A stretch of 64,000 nucleotides of DNA, taken from NCBI GenBank assembly GCA_963818775.1, contig CAWFUF010000024.1:186001-250000 (forward strand). The letters are read 5' to 3'. The notes below the pieces were generated by a model. The model saw nothing but the letters and a program-made list of their open reading frames with translations, searched no databases and had not been told where the DNA came from. Each line of letters begins with the position of its first letter. The stretch's first letter is position 1. The translations under genes and the position numbers were made by a program. Positions 41,657-50,747 of the stretch are shown here, piece by piece. The DNA is from JAMXLO01 sp963818775. GTDB taxonomy: Bacteria; Pseudomonadota; Alphaproteobacteria; Acetobacterales; Acetobacteraceae.

Positions 41657-42364
41657 ATGACCGGGTCAATCCGTCTTTACGTCACGGCAGCCCTGGCCGA
41701 GGGGGACGCCATCGCCGCAACGGCGACGCAGGTGCATTATCTTGTGCACGTCATGCGGCGCGGGCTTGGCGATACGCTGCTGCTGTTCAATGGCCGCGAC
41801 GGCGAATTCGCCGCCCGCATCGAGACCGTCCGGCGCGATTTCGCCACTCTGCGGGTTGAGCGCCGGACACACGCGCAGACCCAAGGTCCCGATCTGTGGC
41901 TGGCATTTGCGCTGCTGAAGCGCGATGCCACCGATCTCGTCGTCCAGAAGGCGACCGAACTCGGCGTGGCCGCGCTGCGTCCAGTCATCACCGAACGCGT
42001 CAATGCGCATCGGATGAATGCCGAGCGCCTCACGGCTATCGCCGTGGAGGCCGCGGAGCAGTCTGAGCGTTTGACTGTACCCGACCTTCATCCGTTGCAG
42101 CCGCTCGCAGCGCTGCTGTCCGACTGGCCTCGCGGCAGGCGCCTGTTCGCCGCTGTCGAACGCAGCCAGGAGCCGCGCCTTTCCCCGACGGATGGCGCAC
42201 AAGCGCTGCTCGTCGGTCCGGAAGGCGGATTCACACCGGCGGAGCTTGAAGCGCTGCGCGCGCATCCCTTTGTAACGCCTGTATCGCTCGGGCCGCGCAT
42301 CCTTCGTGCTGATACGGCCTGCATCGCGGGCCTGGCATTGTTGCAGGGGGTGGACTGCCGCTAA
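41657..42364 (+). CDS. rsmE: 16S rRNA (uracil1498-N3)-methyltransferase
   Basis: A 235-aa SPOUT-class methyltransferase: N-terminal PUA-like domain (IRLYVTAALAEGD, HYLVHVMRRGLGD), then KRDATDLVVQKATELGV, and the trefoil-knot SAM site LLVGPEGGFTPAELE and SLGPRILRADTA. It methylates U1498 of 16S rRNA. ATG 41657 is preferred because homology begins there; an in-frame Met at 41633 is possible. Only ~22 bases separate it from ubiA, so divergent promoters would lie inside coding sequence. Confidence 0.96.
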   Translation: MTGSIRLYVTAALAEGDAIAATATQVHYLVHVMRRGLGDTLLLFNGRDGEFAARIETVRRDFATLRVERRTHAQTQGPDLWLAFALLKRDATDLVVQKATELGVAALRPVITERVNAHRMNAERLTAIAVEAAEQSERLTVPDLHPLQPLAALLSDWPRGRRLFAAVERSQEPRLSPTDGAQALLVGPEGGFTPAELEALRAHPFVTPVSLGPRILRADTACIAGLALLQGVDCR

Positions 42365-42398
42365 TAGCATAACGCGAACCCACACGCCTGGGAGCAGT

Positions 42399-43778
42399 AT
42401 GTCCAATCCCGGAGACGCCAACTCGACGCCGGTCACCTCGGTGCAGCAACTGGCCGATCATATCGCCGCCGGATGCAAGCCAATGGAACGCTTCCGCATC
42501 GGCACCGAGCACGAAAAATTCGGCTTCCGCATCGGTGATCTCGCTGCCCCGCCTTACCAGCCGACGGACGGCCAGCCTGGCTCGATCCGCGAGTTGCTCG
42601 AGGGCCTTCAGCGCTTTGCCGGCACGCCGATCACCGACGCCGGCAACCTCATCGGCTTGAAGCAGGGCGACGCGGCAGTTTCGCTGGAACCCGCTGGCCA
42701 ACTCGAACTTTCTGGCGCGCCGCTGGAAACGTTGCACGACACCATGGCCGAGCTCGAGGCGCACTACGAACAGGTGCGCAGCGTGTCGCGCGATCTGCAA
42801 ATCGGCTTCCTGCCGCTCGGATTTCACCCGATCGCGACGCGCGAGCAAATGCCGTGGATGCCGAAGTCGCGCTACGCGATCATGCGGCGCTACATGCCGA
42901 AGGTCGGCACGCGTGGCCTCGATATGATGACGCGCACGTGTACCGTGCAGGTCAATCTCGACTATTCGTCCGAGCAGGACATGCTGCGCAAGCTGCGTGT
43001 ATCGCTGTTGCTGCAACCGTTGGCCACCGCGCTGTTTGCCAACTCGCCGTTCTCGGAGGGGCGGCCGAACGGTTTCCTGTCGTATCGCGCCCATGTCTGG
43101 ACCGACACCGACAACCAGCGCTCCGGCATACCGCGCGTGATGTTCGAACCCGGCTTCGGCTTCGAACGCTACGTCGAATGGATGGTCGACCAGGTGCCGA
43201 TGTACTTTGTCTATCGCGACGGCTCCTACATCGACGTGGCCGGCGCGTCGTTCCGGGACTTCATGAACGGCCGGCTGCACAACGTCGCGGGCACGGTCGC
43301 CACGGTGGGCGATTTCGCCGACCACGTCACGACGGTGTTCACCGACGTGCGGATCAAGCGCTTCCTGGAGATGCGTGGAGCGGACGCCGGCCGCGCCGAC
43401 ATGATGGTGGCGCAGTCGGCGCTCTGGGTTGGCCTGCTCTATGATGAAGCCGCGCTCGCCGCGGCTGAGATGCTGCTGCGCGACGCGACGTGGGAGGACG
43501 CGGTAGCCCTGCGGGAGGCGGTGCCGCGAGAGGGCTTGGCAGCTCCGTGGCGCGAAGGCCGTCTCCGGGACCTCGCCCGCGACGTCGTCGCCATCGCCCG
43601 TGATGGGTTGCGCGGCCGGGCGCGTTGCAACGTTGCGGGGCTGGACGAATCGGTCTATCTCGTTCCACTAGAAGCGATCGTGGCTGGCGAACCGACACAG
43701 GCAGAACATTGGCTGGCGTGCTATCGCCAGTCGTGGCAGGGTAATATCCGGCGAATTTTCGGGGAGGCAGCGATTTGA
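42399..43778 (+). CDS. gshA: Glutamate-cysteine ligase (plant/alphaproteobacterial type)
   Basis: A 459-aa enzyme of the GCS2-like plant-type class: RFRIGTEHEKFGFRI, AVSLEPAGQLELSGAPLETLH and MMTRTCTVQVNLDYSSEQDM are hallmark segments. It joins glutamate and cysteine, the first and rate-limiting step of glutathione synthesis. The ATG at 42399 follows TGGGAGCAGT and lies 34 bases after rsmE. Plant enzymes of this class are redox regulated by a disulphide; the equivalent Cys pair is not obvious here. Confidence 0.96.
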   Translation: MSNPGDANSTPVTSVQQLADHIAAGCKPMERFRIGTEHEKFGFRIGDLAAPPYQPTDGQPGSIRELLEGLQRFAGTPITDAGNLIGLKQGDAAVSLEPAGQLELSGAPLETLHDTMAELEAHYEQVRSVSRDLQIGFLPLGFHPIATREQMPWMPKSRYAIMRRYMPKVGTRGLDMMTRTCTVQVNLDYSSEQDMLRKLRVSLLLQPLATALFANSPFSEGRPNGFLSYRAHVWTDTDNQRSGIPRVMFEPGFGFERYVEWMVDQVPMYFVYRDGSYIDVAGASFRDFMNGRLHNVAGTVATVGDFADHVTTVFTDVRIKRFLEMRGADAGRADMMVAQSALWVGLLYDEAALAAAEMLLRDATWEDAVALREAVPREGLAAPWREGRLRDLARDVVAIARDGLRGRARCNVAGLDESVYLVPLEAIVAGEPTQAEHWLACYRQSWQGNIRRIFGEAAI

Positions 43779-43847
43779 AAGGGGGATGTAAGTCTCTCCG
43801 TGCTGAAGCCCTGGCCTTGGGTAGTCGAACCTCACACAAATGACGCA

Positions 43848-45962
43848 ATGATGGCTGGCACTTCACAACGACCTTCGGCCCACATCACACCGCCCAACCC
43901 GGCGGTGCAGGTCGTGGTCAGGCTGCGCCTGATCGGCCAGATGGAAGCCTGGACGCTGACCAGCGAGAACGTGCTGCCCGCCGGGCGCAAGACCCGTGCG
44001 TTGCTGGCCGTTATTGCCTTGTCATCGCCACGCGCCGCCCTCCGCGGGCGCTTGGCCGAGCTGCTGTGGAGCCGCCGCCCCGAGGAGCAGGCGCGGGCCT
44101 CGCTGCGCCAGGAGATTCATCGGCTTCTCGAAACCTTGGCGCCGGCGGGGACCGAGGTGTTGTCGGTCACCCGGGATCACCTCTCGCTCCGGCCCGGCGT
44201 GGTCTGGGTGGACGTGGAAGAGGTGATGCGGGCGACGACCGACCAGCCGGCCTCGCTGTCCTTGCTCGATGGCGATCTGCTGGAGGACCTGGACGGCATC
44301 GATCCTACGTTCGACGCCTGGCTGACCACCGAGCGTGAGCGGCTGCGCGACCGTGCCCGTACGGTGGCGGAAGCCCTGCTGCGCGAACAGGTCGAACCGG
44401 AGGCGGCGATCCCAGCGGCGCAGCGTCTGCTGCAGATCGATCGTGCCCATGAGGGTGCCTGGCGAGCGCTGATGCGGGCGCACGCGGCGCGGGGCGAGCG
44501 CGGCATGGCGATTCAGGCCTATGACCGTTGCCGCGCGGTGCTCGCGGATCTGCTGGACGCCTCGCCGTCGGCGGAGACCCAAAAGCTTCTGGCGGAAATC
44601 CGCGGCCCTGCGGGAAGCCGCATGCCGCTGCGACCGCCGCCACCGCCCCCGGTGGCCGATGAACCGGACGAGCCCACTGCGGTGCTCGAACCACGCACGC
44701 AGGAGCTGCACCCTACCCGAGGTGGCGCCCATGTCGGGGTCATGCCCCTGCAACTCGTCGGCACCACCGAGGAGGAGTCGCACCTCGCTCCCGGGCTGGC
44801 CGAGGAGATCACCACCGCGCTGGCCCGGTTCCGCTGGATGTTCGTGGTTGCTTCCAATTCACTGGCGCGCTTCGCGGCTGAGACACGCGACGAGTCCGCG
44901 ATCCGGCGCACCTTCGGCCTCGACTTCCTGCTCGACGGCTCCATTCAACGGGTGCGCAACCGCCTGCGCATCACAGTGCGCCTGCTCGATCTGCGCGCCG
45001 GCAATCAGGTTGTGTGGGCGCGTCGTTTCGATCGCCAGTCGAACGACCTGCTGTCGCTACAGGACGAGATCGCCTCGGAGGTGGTGGCGCAGATCGATCC
45101 GGAAATCCTGCTGATCGAGGCCAAGCGCAGTTCCGCCCGCCCGCCGATCGATGCGACCGCCTATGACCTGATGCTGCGCGCGATCCCGCTGATCGGCCGG
45201 TTGGAACGCGAGCCATTTATGCGAGCCGGTGAGTATCTCGCGCACGCTATCGAAGTGGAGCCCGATTACGCCGCCGCCTATGCCTGGTACGCCTACTGGC
45301 AGATGTTTTTGGTCGGCCAGGACTGGACAGACCATCCTGCCGTGATCATGGAGGAGGCGGGTCAGCACGCGGAACGCGCGGTGATACTGGATCCGTTTGA
45401 TGCGCGCGGCCTGACCATAGCCGGCCATGTGCGCGCCTTCCTGCATCGTCGCCTGCGCGAGGCGATTGCCCTCCACGAACGCGCGCTGTCGCTCAATCCG
45501 AATCTGGCGATGGCGTGGGCGCTGTCGGCGATCGCGTTCGCCTATCTGGGTGATCCGGACGAGGCAGAGCGGCGCAACAACCGATACAAGAAGCTGTCGC
45601 CGCTTGATCCGCACGCGTTCTTCTTCGATGCGTTCTTCATTCTGATTCATCTGCTGAAGCGCGACTACGAGTTGGCAGTTGCGGTCGGGCGCGCGGTGAG
45701 CGAGATGAACCCGTCGTTTTCGGCGACCTACAAGCCGTATCTTGCTGCGCTTGGCCATCTCGGGCGTGCGCAGGAGGCCGCTGCGGTGCGTCGGCGGCTA
45801 ATGGCCATCGAGCCGGATTTCACCGTCGAGCGGTTCATTACCACGTCGCCGCTCGAGCGTGAAAGCGATCGCGATCTCTTCGCGGAGGGCCTTCGGCTCG
45901 CGGGCGTGCCGGAGACCGGCGCCGACGCTTCGGAGCAGTTGCAGGATCAGGTCGCGCACTGA
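43848..45962 (+). CDS. BTAD/TPR transcriptional regulator
   Basis: About 704 aa from Met 43848; the frame is open from GTG 43800. Residues ~20-95 resemble an OmpR-type DNA-binding start, followed by a bacterial transcriptional activator domain (LLWSRRPEEQARASLRQEIH, AAQRLLQIDRAHEGAWRALM, IQAYDRCRAVLADLLDASPS). After a Pro-rich linker comes a FlgO/adenylate-cyclase-associated beta domain (GVMPLQLVGTTEE, LLDGSIQRVRNRLRITVRLL) and C-terminal TPR repeats. There is no catalytic cyclase domain. Such proteins integrate unknown signals; targets could be the AEC carrier downstream. Confidence 0.85.
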   Translation: MMAGTSQRPSAHITPPNPAVQVVVRLRLIGQMEAWTLTSENVLPAGRKTRALLAVIALSSPRAALRGRLAELLWSRRPEEQARASLRQEIHRLLETLAPAGTEVLSVTRDHLSLRPGVVWVDVEEVMRATTDQPASLSLLDGDLLEDLDGIDPTFDAWLTTERERLRDRARTVAEALLREQVEPEAAIPAAQRLLQIDRAHEGAWRALMRAHAARGERGMAIQAYDRCRAVLADLLDASPSAETQKLLAEIRGPAGSRMPLRPPPPPPVADEPDEPTAVLEPRTQELHPTRGGAHVGVMPLQLVGTTEEESHLAPGLAEEITTALARFRWMFVVASNSLARFAAETRDESAIRRTFGLDFLLDGSIQRVRNRLRITVRLLDLRAGNQVVWARRFDRQSNDLLSLQDEIASEVVAQIDPEILLIEAKRSSARPPIDATAYDLMLRAIPLIGRLEREPFMRAGEYLAHAIEVEPDYAAAYAWYAYWQMFLVGQDWTDHPAVIMEEAGQHAERAVILDPFDARGLTIAGHVRAFLHRRLREAIALHERALSLNPNLAMAWALSAIAFAYLGDPDEAERRNNRYKKLSPLDPHAFFFDAFFILIHLLKRDYELAVAVGRAVSEMNPSFSATYKPYLAALGHLGRAQEAAAVRRRLMAIEPDFTVERFITTSPLERESDRDLFAEGLRLAGVPETGADASEQLQDQVAH

Positions 45963-46512
45963 TCGGCGGACTAATCGGGAGCCGAAGCAGACATTCGTTC
46001 GCGACGTCGATTTTCAATTGAAGCAGCACAAGTCGGAACGGCAAGCGCACGGGAACCATCCAGGATTACCCCCGTGGGTAGTTTCGATGGCCAGTCCAAT
46101 CCTTTTCCGTGGTCCAGTCAGAACCGGACGAGCGGATGCTCGGGCCTATCCGGTCACCAGTGCGCGAAACGCCTTGATTTCAGACGCGGCGAAGTCAGCG
46201 AACGCCCGCGCGGGGATCAGCCACGTCCAGCTTTGGCTTGAGCCGAACACGATGGCCGGCATTGACGCGTTCCTGCCCGTGCTCGAACGGCTCGATCGCG
46301 GGCAACGGACGCACCAATGAACCGAGACGCCGTGCCGCGCGAGCAAGGCGAAGGCGCCTGACAGGCGTACGCAGTGAAATGTTTCACAGCACGCGACCAC
46401 AGCGCAGTTCACAATCGCTCAGTCCTGGAACACCCGCTTGAGCAGGCATCACGAGAGTCAGATCAGAGCAGCCAGCCCCGTGATCGGCAGAACCATTTAG
46501 AGGAGACAAGCA
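45963..46512. other. 550-base gap without a convincing gene
   Basis: No open frame here has convincing coding character. On the minus strand a short frame ends in ARAFADFAASEIKAFRALVTG (stop at 46146), which faintly recalls the C-terminus of solute-binding proteins of the Bug/TctC type; it may be an eroded gene end. A 14-base palindrome GTGAAA-TG-TTTCAC lies at 46374-46387, about 125 bases before the AEC gene, and could be an operator. Confidence 0.4.
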
Positions 46513-47391
46513 GTGATCGCGCCGGTTCTAGCTGCTGTCATTCCAGTCCTGGCCGTGATCGGCATCGGCTTCTTCTGGGTTCGAGCGGGACGGCAGCTCG
46601 AGAACGGAATGCTCACGCCGCTGGTGGTGGACATTGGCACGCCATGTCTCGTACTGGCGACATTCCTGAAGATCAGGATCGCACCAGCAAGCTTTGCGGT
46701 CATGGCTTTCGCGTCGATCCTCGCCCTGATCGCTTTTTCCGTCGTGTCCTATGTCATCCTTAAATTGCTGGGTTTCCGGGTTCGGACATTTCTGCCGTCG
46801 CTGACGTTCCCGAACAACGGCAATCTGGGCCTGCCGCTTGCCGCCTATGCGTTCGGCAACGAGGGCCTTGGCTACGCCATCGTCTTTTATGCGATCTGCA
46901 TGATCGGTCAGTTCACGGTCGGTCAGGCCGTCGCCGCCGGCAGCGCAAATTGGCTGGGAATCTTCCGACTTCCATTGCTCTATGCAACCGCACTCGGGGT
47001 GCTCGTGTCGGTGACGCAAATCGCCCCTCCAGTCTGGCTGACCAACACCATTTCCCTCATTGGCGGCATGACGATCCCACTGATGCTGTTGATGCTGGGC
47101 GCATCCCTGGCGCGCCTGCGCGTCGGCTCTGTCGGCAAGGCAGCGCTGCTTTCGACTGTTCGGATCGTGACCGGAGCCGCTATCGGGTGTGCTGTCGCCT
47201 TCGTCCTTGGTCTGGAGGGCAATGCGCAATCGGTCCTGATCATGCAATGCGCAATGCCAGTCGCGGTCTATAACTACCTGTTTGCGCAGAAGTGGAACAA
47301 CGAACCCGAGGAGGTCGCGGGGCTGGTCGTTGCTTCCACTTTGGCGTCGATCATCAGCGTTCCCGCTCTGCTCTACGTCCTGGTCAAGTAA
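46513..47391 (+). CDS. AEC-family (auxin efflux carrier-like) transporter
   Basis: GTG 46513 follows TTAGAGGAGACAAGC. The 292-aa protein has about ten hydrophobic segments in two halves, with LTFPNNGNLGLPLAAYAFGNEG (the conserved N-x-G-x-G-L-P crossover) and a C-terminal QCAMPVAVYNYLFAQKW. Bacterial AEC carriers move malate, malonate or other dicarboxylates. Co-directional with the small unknown gene after it. Confidence 0.92.
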   Translation: MIAPVLAAVIPVLAVIGIGFFWVRAGRQLENGMLTPLVVDIGTPCLVLATFLKIRIAPASFAVMAFASILALIAFSVVSYVILKLLGFRVRTFLPSLTFPNNGNLGLPLAAYAFGNEGLGYAIVFYAICMIGQFTVGQAVAAGSANWLGIFRLPLLYATALGVLVSVTQIAPPVWLTNTISLIGGMTIPLMLLMLGASLARLRVGSVGKAALLSTVRIVTGAAIGCAVAFVLGLEGNAQSVLIMQCAMPVAVYNYLFAQKWNNEPEEVAGLVVASTLASIISVPALLYVLVK

Positions 47392-47403
47392 AGGACTGCC
47401 ATC

Positions 47404-47808
47404 ATGCGAATTCGCGCGACGTTGATTGACTCAATTGCCAGCGCTGCGACAACCGTCGATGGCCTGCACCTTGCTTTGAGTTTGCGCGATGTCGACGCCC
47501 AGGAATTCACGTTGGGAATTCCAGTCGCGCAGGTCGTGCAGTTGATCGAGCACGGTGCGCGAACGCTTGCGGACTGCGCGCGGGAGGGTCAGGACGTCGA
47601 GAGCAAACTGATCGGCTGCAAAGGTCGCTTTCCGGTCCTCGGCTGGAATCTCACGCGCACTGCGGATAACGGCCTTGTCCTCGTCTTTACGCTCGAATCC
47701 GGCGGAACTCTCGCCTTCGATCTGTCGCAGCAGATGGCGGGGGCGATGCTTGCTACGTTGGAGTCACACAAGCAATACCAGGGATATCCGCGCGGCTTCG
47801 TGGAATAG
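47404..47808 (+). CDS. Uncharacterised protein, 134 aa
   Basis: The gene begins 12 bases after the AEC carrier, with AAAGGACTGCC upstream, so it is likely in the same operon. The product is soluble and mixed alpha/beta: IRATLIDSIASAATTVDGLH, QEFTLGIPVAQVVQLIEHG, then a beta-rich half (RFPVLGWNLTRTADNGLVLV, GGTLAFDLSQQMAGAML). I do not recognise a family. Position suggests an accessory role with the transporter, but nothing proves it. Confidence 0.72.
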   Translation: MRIRATLIDSIASAATTVDGLHLALSLRDVDAQEFTLGIPVAQVVQLIEHGARTLADCAREGQDVESKLIGCKGRFPVLGWNLTRTADNGLVLVFTLESGGTLAFDLSQQMAGAMLATLESHKQYQGYPRGFVE

Positions 47809-48019
47809 GTTCATAACGCCATTTATCGCTGACGACGAGACTCATACGCTTCACCACCGATCGCTGCTTTCCGAGCCCTCGCTGACGGCTGTTGCCGTGC
47901 TACCGAGAGGCGGAAACCAGTCGGCTCCTCGACCGTAAAGCGCCCCAGCGCAGGCGTGCGCTTCATCCCGCGATTGCTCCGCGCTATCGTCGCGCTCCCA
48001 CGCTGAGAGGTCCGCGCCG

Positions 48020-49168
48020 ATGACGTTCCAGGCATTCCGCTTCGATCCGGTCGAATTGCCCCCGGCCGCCAAGGCGTTGCGCGGGGAAGTGCGCGCATTC
48101 CTGGACGAGAACCGCGCATCTCTCGGTAACCGCCGCGACCACGACCAGGCGTTCAGCCGCAAGATGGCAGAGCGTGGCTGGATCGGGATGACCTGGCCGA
48201 AGCAGTACGGCGGCCACGAGCGCACCGCGTTTGAACGCTACGTGCTGATCGAGGAGATGCTGGCCGCCGGTGCCCCTGTGGGCTTTCACTGGACTGCCGA
48301 TCGGCAGAGCGGTCCCAACATCCTGCGTTACGGCACCGACGAGCAGAAGGACTACTTCCTGCCCCGCATCGTGCGTGGCGAGTTGTCGTTCTGCATCGGC
48401 ATGAGCGAGCCGGACTCCGGCTCCGATCTCGCCGGCACGCGTACCCGCGCGGTAAAGGTGGATGGCGGGTTTCGGATCAACGGCAGCAAGCTGTGGACAT
48501 CGAACGCGCACCGCGCAGACTACATGATCCTGTTCTGCAAGATGGCCGATGCCGGCCAGGACGAAGTGGATCGCCACGCCGGCGCGACGCAGTTCCTGGT
48601 GGATCTGAAGAACTCACCGGGTATCGAGATCAGGCCGGTGATCAATCTGCTGGGTGAACACCACTTCAACCAGCTCTTCCTCACCGACCTGTTCGTCCCC
48701 GATAGCCGGCTGTTCGGCGAGATCGGCAACGGCTGGCGCCAGGTTTCCAGCGAGCTCGCATTTGAGCGCAGCGGGCCCGATCGGTTCCTGGTGCTGTTCA
48801 AGCTGCTGACCGAGATGGTGCGGGTCGCCGGACCCGATCCCGATCGCGCCACCGCTGCGGCACTCGGGCGGCTGGTGTCGCAGCTCGCCACGCTGCGGCG
48901 GATGTCGCTGTCGATCGCGGGAATGCTGCAGGAGGGTTTGCAGCCGCTGAACGAGGCCGCGGTCACCAAGGACCTTGGCACTCGCTACGAGCAGGACCTG
49001 CCGGTCGTGGCTCGGCAACTGTTCCCGGCAGAACCGGAATTGGAAGCCGTCGATACGTATGTATCCATGCTTGCGCGCGGCATAGGCAACGCGCCGCGGT
49101 TGTCCATCCAGGGCGGCACACGGGAGATCCTGCGCGGCATCATCGCGCGCGGACTTGGACTGCGCTGA
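48020..49168 (+). CDS. Acyl-CoA dehydrogenase, subunit 1 of a pair
   Basis: A 382-aa FAD enzyme with the usual three domains: helical N-domain, beta domain with FCIGMSEPDSGSDLAGTRT, and C-domain with FERSGPDRF and IQGGTREILRG, which contacts FAD across the dimer. It dehydrogenates an acyl-CoA between C2 and C3. The next gene is a second, divergent acyl-CoA dehydrogenase 11 bases downstream; such pairs often make alpha2beta2 enzymes for bulky (steroid- or terpenoid-like) acyl-CoAs. Confidence 0.93.
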   Translation: MTFQAFRFDPVELPPAAKALRGEVRAFLDENRASLGNRRDHDQAFSRKMAERGWIGMTWPKQYGGHERTAFERYVLIEEMLAAGAPVGFHWTADRQSGPNILRYGTDEQKDYFLPRIVRGELSFCIGMSEPDSGSDLAGTRTRAVKVDGGFRINGSKLWTSNAHRADYMILFCKMADAGQDEVDRHAGATQFLVDLKNSPGIEIRPVINLLGEHHFNQLFLTDLFVPDSRLFGEIGNGWRQVSSELAFERSGPDRFLVLFKLLTEMVRVAGPDPDRATAAALGRLVSQLATLRRMSLSIAGMLQEGLQPLNEAAVTKDLGTRYEQDLPVVARQLFPAEPELEAVDTYVSMLARGIGNAPRLSIQGGTREILRGIIARGLGLR

Positions 49169-49179
49169 GGGAGGCGGAC

Positions 49180-50256
49180 ATGCGCGATGAAACACGGATG
49201 CTGCTGGAGAGCATGAACCGCCTGTTCGAGGATCATTGCACGAAGGCGGTGGCTGACGGCGCCGAAACGGGCACCTTCCCGACGGCGCTTTGGCAGGCGG
49301 TAAGCGAAACCGGCGTGCCGCTCGCCGCACTGCCGGAATCCGCTGGCGGAGCCGATGCCGAGTGGTCCGACTTGTACGCCGTGCTGCGCGTTGCGGGGCG
49401 CTTCGCCGCGCCGATCCCGCTTGCGGAGACGATGCTGGCGGCGTGGGTCGCATCGGCCGCAGGGCTCGAGGTGAGCGAACAACCGATGACGGTCGGACCG
49501 GTGCGCGCCGATGACAGGCTGACGCTCGAGCGTGACGGCAACGGCTGGCGCCTGTCGGGCCGTGCAAGCCGGTTGCCCTGGGCGATGGTCGCCGCGCGCG
49601 TCGTGCTGCTCGCCGATGGACCGGACGGCGTCATGGCGGTGGCACTGGACGGCGCCGCGGGCGCTGAGGTGACGGCGGGGCGCAACATGGCGGGCGAGCC
49701 GCGCGACACGCTGAGTTTTTCTGCGTTGCGTGTGGCCGGCGATGCGGTGGCGCCGACTGCCACGGGCGTCGATCGCGGCGCGTTATACCGGCGCGGGGCG
49801 TTGGCACGCGCGGTGCTTATGGCGGGAGCCATGGAGCGCGCACTCGATACCGCTGTGACCTATGCCGGCGAGCGAAAGCAGTTCGGCCGCCCGATCGGAA
49901 AATTCCAGGCGGTGCAACAGAACCTCGCGGTGATGGCCGGTCAGGTGGCCGCCGCCGGCGCCGCGGCCGATGCCGGCGTGGAGGCGCTGTCAATTAATGA
50001 TCCGGCGAAGCAGGAGTTCCTGATTGCGATCGCCAAGACGCGGGTGGGTGATGCGGCGACGCTGGCATCAGAGATCGCCCACCAGGTGCATGGCGCAATC
50101 GGCTTTACCAAGGAATACTCACTGCAACTCAGCACGCGGCGGCTGTGGTCGTGGCGCGACGAGTTCGGCGGTGAAGCTGAGTGGGCAGCGAAGGTTGGCG
50201 CCTATGTCTGTGCCCGCGGCGCCGATGCGCTGTGGCCCACGCTTACAAATTCCTGA
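49180..50256 (+). CDS. Acyl-CoA dehydrogenase, subunit 2 of a pair
   Basis: A 358-aa acyl-CoA dehydrogenase-like protein starting at ATG 49180 behind GGGAGGCGG. The N-domain is short and the FAD loop is diverged (no clear SEPxxGSD), while the C-domain retains AVTYAGERKQFGRPIGKFQA and HQVHGAIGFTKEYSLQLSTR. This asymmetry fits a heteromeric partner of the upstream subunit in which each half supplies part of the FAD and base sites. Immediately after it the sequence turns into gene remnants. Confidence 0.92.
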   Translation: MRDETRMLLESMNRLFEDHCTKAVADGAETGTFPTALWQAVSETGVPLAALPESAGGADAEWSDLYAVLRVAGRFAAPIPLAETMLAAWVASAAGLEVSEQPMTVGPVRADDRLTLERDGNGWRLSGRASRLPWAMVAARVVLLADGPDGVMAVALDGAAGAEVTAGRNMAGEPRDTLSFSALRVAGDAVAPTATGVDRGALYRRGALARAVLMAGAMERALDTAVTYAGERKQFGRPIGKFQAVQQNLAVMAGQVAAAGAAADAGVEALSINDPAKQEFLIAIAKTRVGDAATLASEIAHQVHGAIGFTKEYSLQLSTRRLWSWRDEFGGEAEWAAKVGAYVCARGADALWPTLTNS

Positions 50257-50321
50257 TCGGCCCAATTTCGGCTTTGGGCGGAGAGCCGTCGTTGCCCTTT
50301 GGCCTACGAGTGCTTGCGTAG

Positions 50322-50747
50322 AAATTTGCCGAACGGATGCGGGCGGTGCGGCAAGCGGCGCCGGCGGCATTGTCGATACCAACGAGAGCTGGAGCGAGGC
50401 TCAGCCTAGCGAATACATGCCGATTGCTCGCTGATTTGAGGCGTGCACTGATAGAGCAGCCGAAGCCGGCCCACGCTGATAGCGCGCTGGCGCGTCCGAT
50501 CCCGCTCCGCGCTGATAAATCCTGCCGGACCCTTGCCGATCTCGACCGGCTCTGCGGGATACAGGAGGCCATCAATATCAAACTCGATAAGGCGGGTGGG
50601 CTGACCGAGGCGCTCGCACTGGCGGAGGAAGCGAAGCGGCAAGGCTTGCGGATCATGGTCGGTGGCGTGATCAGCACGTCGCTTGAGATCGCGCCGGCAC
50701 TGCTCGTCGCACAGCAGGCCGACGTCACGCTAAATGCCGTCCCATAG
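50322..50747 (+). pseudogene. Remnant of an L-Ala-D/L-Glu (dipeptide) epimerase
   Basis: Enolase-superfamily sequence is spread over two frames. Frame A gives ERMRAVRQAAPAA; the next piece, GGIVDTNESWSEAQPSEYMP, is in another frame and ends at a stop near 50434; frame A then resumes with ALIEQPKPAHADSALARPIP, NIKLDKAGGLTEALALAEEA and MVGGVISTSLEIAPALLVAQ, ending at 50747. A stop at 50319 and the absence of the N-terminal capping domain show truncation. The KxD/K-type lysine (NIKLDKAGG) identifies the muconate-lactonising/dipeptide-epimerase group. It cannot make an active enzyme. Confidence 0.8.

Noticed and set aside
42231..43325. A 364-codon minus-strand frame opposite gshA
   Set aside because: It covers a well-conserved plus-strand enzyme and has no domain or ribosome site.
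46374..46387. Possible parS centromere site (GTGAAA/TTTCAC halves)
   Set aside because: The halves are in the opposite order to the parS consensus, which has TTTCAC before GTGAAA.
46146..46412. Minus-strand frame ending ARAFADFAASEIKAFRALVTG as a gene
   Set aside because: Only the last ~20 residues look protein-like and the rest is Arg/Ser/Cys-rich; kept only as a possible eroded gene end.
47823..48119. Minus-strand frame containing ALGRFTVEEPTGFRLSVARQ
   Set aside because: It overlaps the start of the acyl-CoA dehydrogenase gene, lacks a ribosome site and matches nothing I recognise.
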